DNA from: an uncultured Peptoniphilus sp.
Lineage (GTDB): Bacteria; Bacillota; Clostridia; Tissierellales; Peptoniphilaceae
Assembly (NCBI RefSeq): GCF_943913915.1
Contig: NZ_CALUAA010000012.1
Span: forward strand, 1 to 42,987
Direction of reading: 5' to 3'
DNA: 42,987 bases
Position 1 is the first letter of the stretch. Each line of letters opens with the position of its first letter. The translations under genes were made by a program, and so were the position numbers. The notes under the pieces are model-generated. The model ran no database searches and was not told the DNA's origin. It worked only from the letters and a program-made list of their open reading frames with translations. Shown here in pieces: positions 13,905-22,141 of this stretch.

Positions 13905-14003
13905 AAAAGCCAAGGAGAGGGGAACCAGCAGGTTCCTTTCTTCTCGTTGCAGGCAAAACGCTTGCACGGCGATTCGTTTTTTAAAATTGCAAGGGGTGAA
14001 AGA
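13905..14003 (+). promoter_or_regulatory. Structured leader upstream of rnfC
   Basis: The non-coding region before rnfC (about 210 bases after the previous terminator) contains clear secondary structure. GGAACC/GGTTCC forms a hairpin with an AGCA loop at about 13920-13935. TGCAGGC/GCTTGCA forms a second hairpin at about 13946-13966. A T-run follows (13977-13982) before the ribosome site AAGGGG. An upstream stem followed by T residues could act as an attenuator. I cannot match it to a named riboswitch. An in-frame upstream extension of rnfC to 13947 is open, but it runs through these hairpins and lacks a ribosome site. Confidence 0.4.
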
Positions 14004-15329
14004 ATGGCAAAGACGAATCTCACTTTTTCTGTCGGCGGTGTCCATTTCGATGAACACAAAGAGCTGTCAGAAGGAGTCGCTATTGAAGTAATGCCTTCAC
14101 CGAAAGTGGTTCGTATTCCAATGAGCCAACACATCGGTGCTCCGTGTCAACCTACGGTTTCTGTAGGGGATCACGTACTGAGAGGGCAAATCGTCGGAAA
14201 TTCCGATGCGTTTATTTCTGCGGCCGTACATAGCAGTGTATCGGGTGAAGTCGTATCCATTGAAAAAGGATATGCTGCAAACGGTATGTATACGGATATG
14301 GTCGTAATCGAAAATGATGGAAAAGATGAATTGGATCCTTCCATCAGACCGATTGAAAATTATGAAGACTTAACGATCGATGAGCTTGTGTCTTTAGTAA
14401 AGAACGCAGGTATTGTCGGTATGGGGGGTGCCGGCTTCCCGCTGCACGCGAAGCTGAAAAGTGACGATCCGGCACTGGATGTGGTTATTTTAAACGGCGC
14501 GGAATGTGAACCGTTTTTAACATGTGACCACCGTTTAATGCTTGAACAGGCCGACGAATTATTTGATTCTCTCAAATTATTCCAAGACCTCTATAAGACC
14601 GATGAGGCTTACCTGGCTATTGAAGAAAACAAACCCGATGCCATCGAAAAAGCCAACGAAATGGTCGCTACGAAATATCCGACTCTTAAAGTAGCTACGA
14701 TGAAGACAAAATATCCTCAAGGGGATTCCAAGCGTCAATCGGAAGCAGTTTGCGGACGTATCGTTCCTCAGAACGGCGTTACCAATGATGTCGGTGTGTT
14801 CTTGACCAATGTTCAAACATCGAAAGCTTTCTACGATTTAATTCGTAAAGGTATGCCCTCTATTGAGCGTATTTTAACGGTTTCCGGATCCGGTATCGAA
14901 AAGCCGAAGAACTTACTCGTTCGCGTCGGTACGCCGGTTCAAGATATTCTCGATTTCTGCGGTGTTAAAGACAATGTAGTGGAGTATATTTGCGGCGGAC
15001 CGATGACGGGGAAATCCATCTTCGACTTCAACTCACCTATTACAAAGACTTCTTCCGGTATCTTAGCTTTTACCGACGAAGAGATCGACGATGCAAAAGA
15101 AGGCCCCTGTATCCAATGCGGTCGCTGTGTAGATCATTGTCCGGCAAATATTAATCCGACGCGGATCAATGCTTCGATTCTTCGTAATCGAATCGATCTT
15201 TGCCAGGAATACCACGCCGATCAATGTATGGAATGTGGTATCTGTTCCTTCGTTTGCCCGGCAAAACGTTACTTAAGCGAATCCACGAAACTCGCTAAAC
15301 GCGAAGTTCGCGCCAATGCTCGTAAATAG
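14004..15329 (+). CDS. rnfC: Rnf complex subunit C (electron transport complex, NADH/flavin and Fe-S subunit)
   Basis: Membrane-associated cytoplasmic subunit of the Rnf complex, which oxidises reduced ferredoxin with NAD+ and exports Na+ or H+. The 441-residue protein has an N-terminal barrel-sandwich segment (VGDHVLRGQIVG), a nucleotide/FMN-binding region with MGGAGFPLHAKL, the ICGGPMTG segment, and two 4Fe-4S motifs: CIQCGRCVDHCP from Cys369 and CMECGICSFVCP from Cys408. The start at 14004 is chosen for AAGGGGTGA eight bases upstream and because NLTFSVGGVHFDEHK aligns with family N-termini. It is the first gene of a six-gene operon in the order C-D-G-E-A-B. It lacks the long alanine-rich C-terminal extension of proteobacterial RnfC. 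Confidence 0.96.
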   Translation: MAKTNLTFSVGGVHFDEHKELSEGVAIEVMPSPKVVRIPMSQHIGAPCQPTVSVGDHVLRGQIVGNSDAFISAAVHSSVSGEVVSIEKGYAANGMYTDMVVIENDGKDELDPSIRPIENYEDLTIDELVSLVKNAGIVGMGGAGFPLHAKLKSDDPALDVVILNGAECEPFLTCDHRLMLEQADELFDSLKLFQDLYKTDEAYLAIEENKPDAIEKANEMVATKYPTLKVATMKTKYPQGDSKRQSEAVCGRIVPQNGVTNDVGVFLTNVQTSKAFYDLIRKGMPSIERILTVSGSGIEKPKNLLVRVGTPVQDILDFCGVKDNVVEYICGGPMTGKSIFDFNSPITKTSSGILAFTDEEIDDAKEGPCIQCGRCVDHCPANINPTRINASILRNRIDLCQEYHADQCMECGICSFVCPAKRYLSESTKLAKREVRANARK

Positions 15330-15341
15330 TAGGAGGTCAAG

Positions 15342-16313
15342 ATGGATAACAAGGTTACAACCAAATCTCCTAGTTTACAAGGAGATGGACGCTTCGTACA
15401 ATTAGCGCCTCATATTCGTTCGAATGAATCTGTAACGAAGATTATGCGCGATGTCATCATCGCCCTTGCACCGGCGGTTATTGCCAGTGTGTATTTCTTC
15501 GGAATGAATGCACTTATTATTTATTTAATCAGTGTGATCTGCTGTGTAGGCAGTGAATTTATATACCAAAAGATAGCCGGTAAAGAAAGTCAAATCGGCG
15601 ACCTCTCGTCGGTGGTGACCGGTCTTTTACTCGCAATGAACATGCCGGCCGGCGTACCTTGGTACGTACCTGCGCTTTCGTCGATCTTTGCGATCATTAT
15701 CGTTAAAGAAGCCTTCGGCGGTATCGGCGGCAACTTCGTAAACCCTGCATTGGCAGGTCGTGCCATGGCCATGCTTTCCTGGCCTCAAATTATGGCAACC
15801 TATACGGTTCCCGGCGTCGACGCAGCTTCGGCCGCTACGCCTCTTACGATCATCAAATCCGGTGAAAATTTAGCATCTTTACCGCCGCTTCAAGATATGT
15901 TCCTCGGAAATATCGGTGGCGTTATCGGTGAAACTTCTGCGCTGTTATTGTTAATCGGTGCTTGCTACTTATTAATCCGCAAAGTGATCGATTGGAAAAT
16001 CCCGGTCATCTACATTCTTACGACAGTCGTCTTCTTACTTATCTTCGGAATCAATATGGATATTATTCCCTACGAAGTCTTAGGCGGCGGCTTGATGCTA
16101 GGTGCTTTATTTATGGCGACAGACTACAGTTCGACGCCTCAAGGCACAAAGGGTAAGATCATTTTCGCTATCGGATGCGGTCTTATTACGGCCCTTATTC
16201 GTACCAAAGGTAATATGGCGGAAGGTGTTTCCTACTCCATTCTACTTATGAACGTAGCCAGCCCGTTGATCGAACGTTTCACCAAAACGGAAGCATATGG
16301 GGAGGCAAAGTAA
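15342..16313 (+). CDS. rnfD: Rnf complex subunit D (flavinylated membrane subunit)
   Basis: Integral membrane subunit of Rnf, 323 residues and about ten membrane helices, homologous to NqrB. The conserved NPALAGRAMAMLSWP segment and the SAATPLT sequence near residue 163 are present; Thr166 is the expected site for covalent FMN attachment by ApbE through a phosphoester bond. AGGAGG lies upstream of the ATG, 12 bases after rnfC. rnfG starts at the very next base after the stop codon. No apbE is found in the window, so the flavin transferase must be encoded elsewhere. Confidence 0.96.
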   Translation: MDNKVTTKSPSLQGDGRFVQLAPHIRSNESVTKIMRDVIIALAPAVIASVYFFGMNALIIYLISVICCVGSEFIYQKIAGKESQIGDLSSVVTGLLLAMNMPAGVPWYVPALSSIFAIIIVKEAFGGIGGNFVNPALAGRAMAMLSWPQIMATYTVPGVDAASAATPLTIIKSGENLASLPPLQDMFLGNIGGVIGETSALLLLIGACYLLIRKVIDWKIPVIYILTTVVFLLIFGINMDIIPYEVLGGGLMLGALFMATDYSSTPQGTKGKIIFAIGCGLITALIRTKGNMAEGVSYSILLMNVASPLIERFTKTEAYGEAK

Positions 16314-16895
16314 ATGGCAAATTATTTTAAAACCGGCTTCATCCTCTTACTTATTTCAGCCGTATCCGCAGGACTTTTGGCCGTTGTAAACGGCATGACT
16401 GTTGATGTTATCGCTCAAGCTGAATTTGAGAAATCTGTTGAAGCATATCAAGAAATCTACGGCGACAAGGCTGACACCTTTGAACCTATTGACGAAGCTA
16501 AAAAAGCAGCTCTCGTTGAAAAATACGGGGACATTCAAGACGTTTTTGTTGCTAAAAAAGGTGACGAAGTCGTAGGCTATGGTATTAACCATAAGACAAA
16601 CGGATATGGCGGCGAAATGACCAATGCCATCGGTTTATTAAACGACGGCACCATCGCCGGTTTCAGAAACATTCAAAACGCTGAAACCCCCGGTATCGGT
16701 ACTCAAATTACAGAACCCACTTATTTCAAAGGGTTTGAAGGTAAGACCTTTAAAAACGGCGAAGTTAAGGGCAATAAAGAGCCTGCAGCAGAAGATGAAA
16801 TTCCCTTAATTACAGGTGCAACCGTATCTTCTACCGGCGTCCTTGAAGGTATCAATTCCATTCTTCCCGCCTATGAAGAAATTAGTGCACTATAG
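16314..16895 (+). CDS. rnfG: Rnf complex subunit G (FMN-binding, flavinylated)
   Basis: Rnf subunit of 193 residues, with one N-terminal membrane helix (about 6-27) and an external FMN-binding domain. The flavinylation motif TGATVSS is present with Thr170 as acceptor. It passes electrons between the other flavin subunits on the outer face of the membrane. It starts directly after the rnfD stop codon, with GGGGAGG in the end of rnfD as ribosome site. Confidence 0.95.
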   Translation: MANYFKTGFILLLISAVSAGLLAVVNGMTVDVIAQAEFEKSVEAYQEIYGDKADTFEPIDEAKKAALVEKYGDIQDVFVAKKGDEVVGYGINHKTNGYGGEMTNAIGLLNDGTIAGFRNIQNAETPGIGTQITEPTYFKGFEGKTFKNGEVKGNKEPAAEDEIPLITGATVSSTGVLEGINSILPAYEEISAL

Positions 16896-16905
16896 GAGGT
16901 AAGTC

Positions 16906-17499
16906 ATGGGTTTAGGAAAAGTTTTTTCAGACAGTATTTTTAAAAACAATCCGATTTTAGTGCAAATGATCGGCTTGTGTTCCGTTCTTGCAGTTAGTAC
17001 ATCGGTTACATCGGCTATCGCCATGGGTGTCGCTGTTACCTTCGTATTGATCTGCTCCAACGCAGTCGTCAGTTTATTAAGAAACGTTATTCCGAGCAAT
17101 GTTCGTATTCCGGCGTTTATCGTCGTTATTGCAGCATTTGTTACATTAGTTCAAATGGTTTTACACGCTTATAGTCCCGCAATCTACAATGCTTTAGGCA
17201 TCTTCCTTCCTTTGATCGTAGTTAACTGCGCCATCTTAGGGGAAGCGGAAGGTTTCGCTTATCAAAATAAGCTGATCCCGTCTATTGTCGACGGTCTCGG
17301 CACCGGTATCGGTTATACTCTCGCCTTGTTGGCCATGGCCGTTATCAGAGAATTATTTGGTCACGGTACTTTACTCGACAAACAAATCTTCCCGGAAGCC
17401 TATCCCGGAATCGGCGTTTTAACATCACCCGCCGGTGCGTTTATCCTCTTAGGTTTGTTGATTGCTGCCTATCGTGCGGTTATGGCTAAAAGAGCGTAG
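16906..17499 (+). CDS. rnfE: Rnf complex subunit E
   Basis: Hydrophobic Rnf subunit of 197 residues with six predicted membrane helices, homologous to NqrD and paired with RnfA. The NPILVQMIGLCSVLAVSTS opening is diagnostic, as is the later GEAEGFAYQNKLIPS segment. RnfA and RnfE hold an iron-sulfur cluster between them in the membrane. AGGAGG precedes the start by six bases. Confidence 0.95.
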   Translation: MGLGKVFSDSIFKNNPILVQMIGLCSVLAVSTSVTSAIAMGVAVTFVLICSNAVVSLLRNVIPSNVRIPAFIVVIAAFVTLVQMVLHAYSPAIYNALGIFLPLIVVNCAILGEAEGFAYQNKLIPSIVDGLGTGIGYTLALLAMAVIRELFGHGTLLDKQIFPEAYPGIGVLTSPAGAFILLGLLIAAYRAVMAKRA

Positions 17500-17509
17500 G
17501 GGGTAGAGC

Positions 17510-18085
17510 ATGTCAACGATTATTACAATTCTTTTATCGACAATTTTAGTTAACAACTATATCTTTGCGAAGTTCTTGGGAATCTGCCCCTTCTTAGGTG
17601 TTTCCTCTAAAACCGAAACCGCTACGGGCATGGGCGTCGCCGTAACATTCGTCGTCGTCATCGCTTCGGCCGTTACCTGGTTATTGCAACGCTTCGTATT
17701 AGATGTTTTCGGACTTGGTTACTTACAAACGATCGTGTTTATCTTGGTTATCGCATCCCTCGTTCAGTTTGTAGAGATGTTTATTAAAAAATCATCTCCT
17801 TCCCTCTATTCCGCAATGGGCGTTTTCTTGCCTTTGATTACGACAAACTGTATGGTACTCGGTGTTACCGTTTTGAATATTCAAAGTGAATTTAACCTCT
17901 TTGAAACGATTATCAGCGGTTTAGGTGCTTCCATCGGTTTTACTTTAGCGCTGCTATTACTTAGTGCCTTACGTGAACGTATGGAAATCATGCCCATTCC
18001 GAAGCCGCTACAAGGTGTTCCCATCGCGCTCATCAGTGCCGGATTAATGGCTATTGCGTTTGCGGGATTCCAAGGATTAGTTTAG
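17510..18085 (+). CDS. rnfA: Rnf complex subunit A
   Basis: Hydrophobic Rnf subunit of 191 residues with six predicted membrane helices, homologous to NqrE. The opening LVNNYIFAKFLGICPFLGVS with its conserved cysteine, and LPLITTNCMVLGV in the second half, supply the cysteines for the shared cluster with RnfE. GGGGG(T)AG upstream is the ribosome site. The next gene starts 12 bases downstream. Confidence 0.96.
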   Translation: MSTIITILLSTILVNNYIFAKFLGICPFLGVSSKTETATGMGVAVTFVVVIASAVTWLLQRFVLDVFGLGYLQTIVFILVIASLVQFVEMFIKKSSPSLYSAMGVFLPLITTNCMVLGVTVLNIQSEFNLFETIISGLGASIGFTLALLLLSALRERMEIMPIPKPLQGVPIALISAGLMAIAFAGFQGLV

Positions 18086-18097
18086 GAGGCGTTTGTC

Positions 18098-19054
18098 GTG
18101 GATGTACAAAACGTAATGTATGCTGTTATTATCCTCGGAGTCATGGGTTTGCTGCTGGGCGCTCTTTTGGCCTTTGCCAGTAAAGTCTTTCATGTAGAGA
18201 TGGATCCGAGAGTTGTTCAAGTTCTAGATGCCCTACCGGGTGCCAACTGCGGTGCCTGCGGTTTTCCCGGCTGTGAAGGGATGGCCAATGCCATCGTCGC
18301 AGGAGACGCTCCCGTCAACGGATGCGCTATCGGCGGTCAGGAGACGGCCGAAGCTGTAGGCGAAATTATGGGTCAGTCGGCTGAAGGTATGGAAAAACAA
18401 GTTGCCGTAGTTCGTTGCCAAGGTGACTGCGATCATTCGAAAGACAAATACGAATACAACGGTCTCGTGGACTGCCGCCTAATCGGCGATTACGCTCACG
18501 GTTCCAAAGGTTGCTCCTCCGGCTGTCTCGGCGGCGGCACCTGTGTCAGTGTCTGTGAATTCGACGCAATTCACGTTCGCAATGGTATCGCTTTTGTGGA
18601 TAAGGAAAAATGCGTAGCTTGTAAGAAATGTATCGAAATTTGCCCGAAACACATTATCGGTTTAATGCCCTATAAGCAAAAGACTGAAGTTAAGTGCTCT
18701 ACACACGATGCAGGTAAAGTAGTTCGTACAAATTGCAGCATCGGATGTATCGCTTGCGGTCTCTGTGAACGCAACTGCCCGAAAGATGCAATTCATGTAA
18801 ACGACAATCTTGCAAAGATCGATTACGAAAAATGTATCAACTGCGGTATCTGTGCTTCCAAGTGCCCCACCGGCGCAATTTACACGGAATATCCTGAACG
18901 GGTAGAAAAAATGAAAGAAAAAGATCGCCAAAAGAAAGCGGAAGCGGCTCAAGCTAAAAAAGCCGAAGCAGCTGAAGCCAAAGGCGAAAAGGAAAAGATC
19001 GTCGCTGCCGACAGTGATAGAAACATCGCAGCCGACAATGAAAAAGTGAAATAA
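18098..19054 (+). CDS. rnfB: Rnf complex subunit B (ferredoxin-interacting Fe-S protein)
   Basis: Rnf subunit of 318 residues that accepts electrons from ferredoxin. One membrane helix (about 6-30) is followed by a 4Fe-4S domain with Cys51, Cys54, Cys59 and Cys76 (NCGACGFPGC ... NGC), and then by several ferredoxin-type cysteine motifs (CVACKKCIEICP, CIACGLCERNCP, CINCGICASKCP). The last 45 residues are lysine-, alanine- and glutamate-rich and probably form an extended charged helix or tail. A GTG start is chosen because AGGAGG lies eight bases upstream and the N-terminus then matches the family. It is the last gene of the rnf operon and is followed by a terminator. Confidence 0.95.
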   Translation: MDVQNVMYAVIILGVMGLLLGALLAFASKVFHVEMDPRVVQVLDALPGANCGACGFPGCEGMANAIVAGDAPVNGCAIGGQETAEAVGEIMGQSAEGMEKQVAVVRCQGDCDHSKDKYEYNGLVDCRLIGDYAHGSKGCSSGCLGGGTCVSVCEFDAIHVRNGIAFVDKEKCVACKKCIEICPKHIIGLMPYKQKTEVKCSTHDAGKVVRTNCSIGCIACGLCERNCPKDAIHVNDNLAKIDYEKCINCGICASKCPTGAIYTEYPERVEKMKEKDRQKKAEAAQAKKAEAAEAKGEKEKIVAADSDRNIAADNEKVK

Positions 19055-19068
19055 CATATACTATCCGG

Positions 19069-19099
19069 AAGGAACGGTGCTTGTCATCGTTCCTTTTTT
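19069..19099 (+). terminator. Terminator of the rnf operon
   Basis: AAGGAACG (19069-19076) pairs with CGTTCCTT (19088-19095) and is followed by T residues. Confidence 0.85.
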
Positions 19100-19118
19100 C
19101 ATGGGAACAATCTTTCTA

Positions 19119-19127
19119 TGATATAAT
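19119..19127 (+). promoter_or_regulatory. Extended -10 promoter of the NusG-II/Gx/maf/radC/mre operon
   Basis: TGA followed by TATAAT makes an extended -10 element, 24 bases before the chosen start codon. No good -35 hexamer is seen, as is usual for extended -10 promoters. Confidence 0.55.
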
Positions 19128-19150
19128 ATATGGTTGAAAAAGGGGGAGCC

Positions 19151-19528
19151 ATGAATCGTACAGACGTGTTGATCGGTCTCATCGTCGTCCTTGTAGCGAC
19201 GGGTTTGGCCGCCGGACAGTTGATTCCGAAAAAAGAATCGAATAATACCTACATCAGTGTGCAAATCGATGGAAAGGAGACGAAAAGAATCCCCATGACG
19301 CCTGAAAATTATGGGAAAGATTTCGTGTTTCATGCCCATGGAGGTACCAATGTATTGCGCCTAAGTGAAAAAGGCGGAACCATGACGGAGTCCGATTGTC
19401 CGGAAGGGATATGTCTGCGCATGGCGCCTATAAAGACACCGGGTGAAATGATTGTTTGCCTGCCCCACCGCATCGTTGCCGAAGTAAAGAGTGATGAGAC
19501 GCCGAAGATGGATGTATTGTTAAAATAA
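19151..19528 (+). CDS. NusG domain II-containing small membrane-anchored protein
   Basis: A 125-residue protein with one N-terminal membrane helix (about 5-25) and an extracytoplasmic domain of the NusG-II type (PF07009). The core motif SDCPEGICLRM and later IVCLPHRIV give three cysteines that could bind a metal or form a disulfide. Genes of this family in clostridia sit next to Gx-type membrane proteins and redox genes such as rnf or apbE; the function is not established. The ATG at 19151 is preferred over 19130 because GGGGGAG lies five bases upstream and the 19130 codon would leave almost no leader after the -10 element. It is the first gene of a long operon. Confidence 0.8.
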   Translation: MNRTDVLIGLIVVLVATGLAAGQLIPKKESNNTYISVQIDGKETKRIPMTPENYGKDFVFHAHGGTNVLRLSEKGGTMTESDCPEGICLRMAPIKTPGEMIVCLPHRIVAEVKSDETPKMDVLLK

Positions 19529-19537
19529 GAGGTTGCC

Positions 19538-20041
19538 ATGTCGATTAAAAAACAAATATTCTTAGGTCTTCTTTTGGCCATTGCCGTGGCGGTAGGTTAT
19601 TTGGAGACCATGATTCCCTTGCCTGTTGCCATGCCCGGGGCGCGGCTCGGTCTGTCGAATATTATTATTTTAACTACCATTGTCGTATTCGGACCGAAGG
19701 AAGGTTTTACCGTCGCTCTTTTAAAAAGTTTTATGTTGCTTTTGGTGACGGGAGCCGTGACGGGATTTTTCTACAGCTTTACCGGCTCGTTACTCTCCTG
19801 CGTGGCCATGATATTGGCTTATCGCTACATCAAATCGGCGACGCTTATCGGCGTAAGCTTTATCGGTTCGTTTTTCCACAATCTGGGGCAGGTGGGCACG
19901 GCCGTTATCATGGTAAACAATATGGGATTGTTGGCTTATCTGCCTCTACTTCTTTTACTCGGCCTTTTTACGGGCTATTTCGTCGGGCTCACGGCGATGA
20001 TAGTGAGTCGCCACTTACTGGAAATGGGGGTTACATCGTGA
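19538..20041 (+). CDS. Gx transporter family membrane protein (heptaprenyl diphosphate synthase component I-like)
   Basis: Integral membrane protein of 167 residues with about five helices. The LETMIPLPVAMPGARLGLSN opening and the FHNLGQVGTAVIM segment are typical of the family labelled heptaprenyl diphosphate synthase component I or Gx transporter. The family resembles the S-components of energy-coupling-factor transporters, so a role in uptake of a small molecule is plausible. The enzyme name is probably a historic misannotation; no prenyl synthase motifs are present. It follows the NusG-II protein by nine bases and maf overlaps its stop. Confidence 0.8.
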   Translation: MSIKKQIFLGLLLAIAVAVGYLETMIPLPVAMPGARLGLSNIIILTTIVVFGPKEGFTVALLKSFMLLLVTGAVTGFFYSFTGSLLSCVAMILAYRYIKSATLIGVSFIGSFFHNLGQVGTAVIMVNNMGLLAYLPLLLLLGLFTGYFVGLTAMIVSRHLLEMGVTS

Positions 20042-20592
20042 CATTAATTTTGGCATCTACTTCGCCCAGAAGAAAAACATTGCTTGAGGAGGCGGGAATC
20101 CATTTTGAAACAGCCAAGCCTGCATTTGAGGAATCCACACTCCGCGTCTCTTCTCCCGAAATCTATGTTATGCAGCTCAGCTATCAAAAAGCCATGAGCG
20201 TTCAGCGGGGGGAGGATGACGTTATTTTAGCGAGCGACACAGTCGTAGCACTCGGCGACACAATTTTAGGTAAGCCTCTGAATCGTCAGGATGCGGAACG
20301 GATGCTGAATAGCTTAAGGGGAAAAGAACATCGTGTCTTAACGGGATATGCCATTCTCGGCAAGGAAAAATACGTGGACTATGATGTGGCCACTGTGAGC
20401 TTTGAAGATTTTTCCGAAGAGCAGTTAAAAGCTTACCTCGACAAGAACACTTATGGGGACAAGGCAGGGGCCTACGGTTTTCAAGAGGTAGAATCTTTTG
20501 AGATTACTGTCGGCGGCGATCCGAATACGGTGATCGGTCTACCTGTAGCGAAGGTTCTCGAGCATTTAAAGGGGGAGAGCATCGGTGAATGA
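20038..20592 (+). CDS. maf: Maf family nucleoside triphosphate pyrophosphatase
   Basis: A 184-residue Maf protein that hydrolyses non-canonical or modified nucleoside triphosphates (dTTP/UTP or m7GTP class) to monophosphates. It opens with LASTSPRRKTLLEEAG, the Maf phosphate-binding signature, and carries the catalytic ILASDTVVAL segment and KAGAYGFQ. The GTG start overlaps the previous stop (GTGA). Association with radC, mreC and mreD is widespread in Firmicutes, where Maf was first linked to septum formation. Confidence 0.93.
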   Translation: MTLILASTSPRRKTLLEEAGIHFETAKPAFEESTLRVSSPEIYVMQLSYQKAMSVQRGEDDVILASDTVVALGDTILGKPLNRQDAERMLNSLRGKEHRVLTGYAILGKEKYVDYDVATVSFEDFSEEQLKAYLDKNTYGDKAGAYGFQEVESFEITVGGDPNTVIGLPVAKVLEHLKGESIGE

Positions 20593-21298
20593 ACAAAAAC
20601 CACGGAAACCTCTCACGGCCTGTGATACATCTTTGCTTCCCGAAGAAAAGCTCATGACCTACGGACCGGAAAAGCTTAGTGACAGCGAACTTCTGGCGCT
20701 TTTTTTAAGAACCGGGACTTACGGCATTACGGCCATTGAGGTGGCGCAAAACATTATCGATACTTTAAGTGATCAAAATCCCGGTCGCAGCGGCCTGTCC
20801 TGTCTACTTTCGGGTACTTACGATGACTTTTTGTCTGTTAAGGGCATCGGGAAGAGCAAGGCCGCCCGTCTTGTGGGGATGGTGGAGCTCGCGAGGCGCA
20901 TGCGCTTAAAATCGTCAGAGAGCGATATGTTTACCTCCCCCAAAGCGGTATATGAATTTATGGCGTCGCAGTTTGTAGGCCTTCAACACGAGGAATTTCA
21001 CGTGATCGGTTTAAATGTAAAAAAGCAGCTCCATTATGTGGAGCGCATTTCAAAAGGAACCCTTGACTACACGGTGGTCCATCCAAGGGATGTTTTTCAA
21101 GGCGCCATCGCAAAGAAGTGCCATTCCGTCATTCTTGTACATAATCATCCGGCGGGGAACCCCGCCCCGTCTCATGAGGATATTCGCCTTACCAAGCGTC
21201 TGACACAGGCAGGTGATATTTTAGGGGTTAAAGTAAACGATCATATTATCGTAGGTGACAGTAGATTTTACAGTTTTTTAGAAAGTGGAGCGTTGTAG
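20585..21298 (+). CDS. radC: RadC family JAB1/MPN domain protein
   Basis: RadC/YeeS-type protein of 237 residues. The N-terminal third has a helix-hairpin-helix segment (LSVKGIGKSKAARL), and the C-terminal domain has the JAMM metal site HNHPAGNPAPSHED, preceded by the conserved glutamate in the HEEFHVI segment. The molecular role is not settled; an involvement in DNA repair was not borne out in general. The GTG start overlaps maf by eight bases. The maf-radC-mreC-mreD order is the common Firmicutes arrangement. Confidence 0.93.
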   Translation: MNEQKPRKPLTACDTSLLPEEKLMTYGPEKLSDSELLALFLRTGTYGITAIEVAQNIIDTLSDQNPGRSGLSCLLSGTYDDFLSVKGIGKSKAARLVGMVELARRMRLKSSESDMFTSPKAVYEFMASQFVGLQHEEFHVIGLNVKKQLHYVERISKGTLDYTVVHPRDVFQGAIAKKCHSVILVHNHPAGNPAPSHEDIRLTKRLTQAGDILGVKVNDHIIVGDSRFYSFLESGAL

Positions 21299-21301
21299 GG
21301 A

Positions 21302-22141
21302 ATGAACCCATTAAAGACCATACGGAAAAATTGGATATATAGAGGCGCAGCGATGATCATTCTGTTCTTTTTGGGCTTTACGACGCCGGGTCACGATCTT
21401 TTAAGGGGAATGGAGACGGGAATTCTCACTGCCATAACTCCTGTAACGAATTCGGTGAGCGTTGCTTTCGGCCATGTGGCGGAAGGCACCGACAGCCTCG
21501 TTCACGTAACTTCCCTAAGCCGGGAGAACAAAAAAATGAAAAATGAGCTTGCTGCATTGAAAGAAGAGAATAAAAATCTTCAGGATATTGTGAACCGTTC
21601 CACATTTCTTTCCAATGCCCAGGCTATTCGCAGCAATCGAAAAGATAAGCCGGTGGAGGCACGTATTACGGCGAAATCCTCAGGCATGTATTTCTCACGG
21701 TTCAGTATCAACAAAGGTTCTCGTGACGGCGTAAAGGTCGGTGACACGGTAGTATCGGCTATGGGTAAGGGGAACGATGCTTCCATTGAGGGGATTGTAG
21801 GCTATGTTACGGAAGTGAGTCCCTTCCAATCGAAGGTTCGAAGCATTATCGATGAAGATTGCGCCATCAGTTTCAGAAGTATTCGCACAGGCGACGGCGG
21901 CGTCTTAAAAGGGCAAAAGAAATCTCTTAACGGATACGCTTTTGATCTTTATGCGGATCTCGTGGTCGGCGACACTCTTTTTACAACAGGCATAGGCGAT
22001 CACTTTGCTCCGGATCTTTACATTGGATCTGTGACGGAGGTCAGTACGGACGACGACAAAATGGTAAAAAATGTAAAGGTGAAAAGTGGAATAAACTTCC
22101 ATAAACTCTATAATGTATTCGTTTTAACAGGTGCGCGATGA
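21302..22141 (+). CDS. mreC: Rod shape-determining protein MreC
   Basis: Component of the cell-elongation (Rod) complex, 279 residues. One membrane helix (about 15-30) is followed by a coiled coil (residues 75-105, SLSRENKKMKNELAALKEEN region) and the beta-barrel MreC domain with NKGSRDGVKVGDTVVS and VGDTLFTTGIGDHFAPDLYIG. It scaffolds PBP2 and MreD outside the membrane. It starts three bases after radC with a modest ribosome site (TAGGGA) and overlaps mreD by four bases. mreB is not in this window. Confidence 0.93.
   Translation: MNPLKTIRKNWIYRGAAMIILFFLGFTTPGHDLLRGMETGILTAITPVTNSVSVAFGHVAEGTDSLVHVTSLSRENKKMKNELAALKEENKNLQDIVNRSTFLSNAQAIRSNRKDKPVEARITAKSSGMYFSRFSINKGSRDGVKVGDTVVSAMGKGNDASIEGIVGYVTEVSPFQSKVRSIIDEDCAISFRSIRTGDGGVLKGQKKSLNGYAFDLYADLVVGDTLFTTGIGDHFAPDLYIGSVTEVSTDDDKMVKNVKVKSGINFHKLYNVFVLTGAR

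Noticed and set aside
13947..14003. Upstream in-frame extension of rnfC
   Set aside because: It crosses a hairpin and T-run and lacks a ribosome site; the family N-terminus aligns from 14004.
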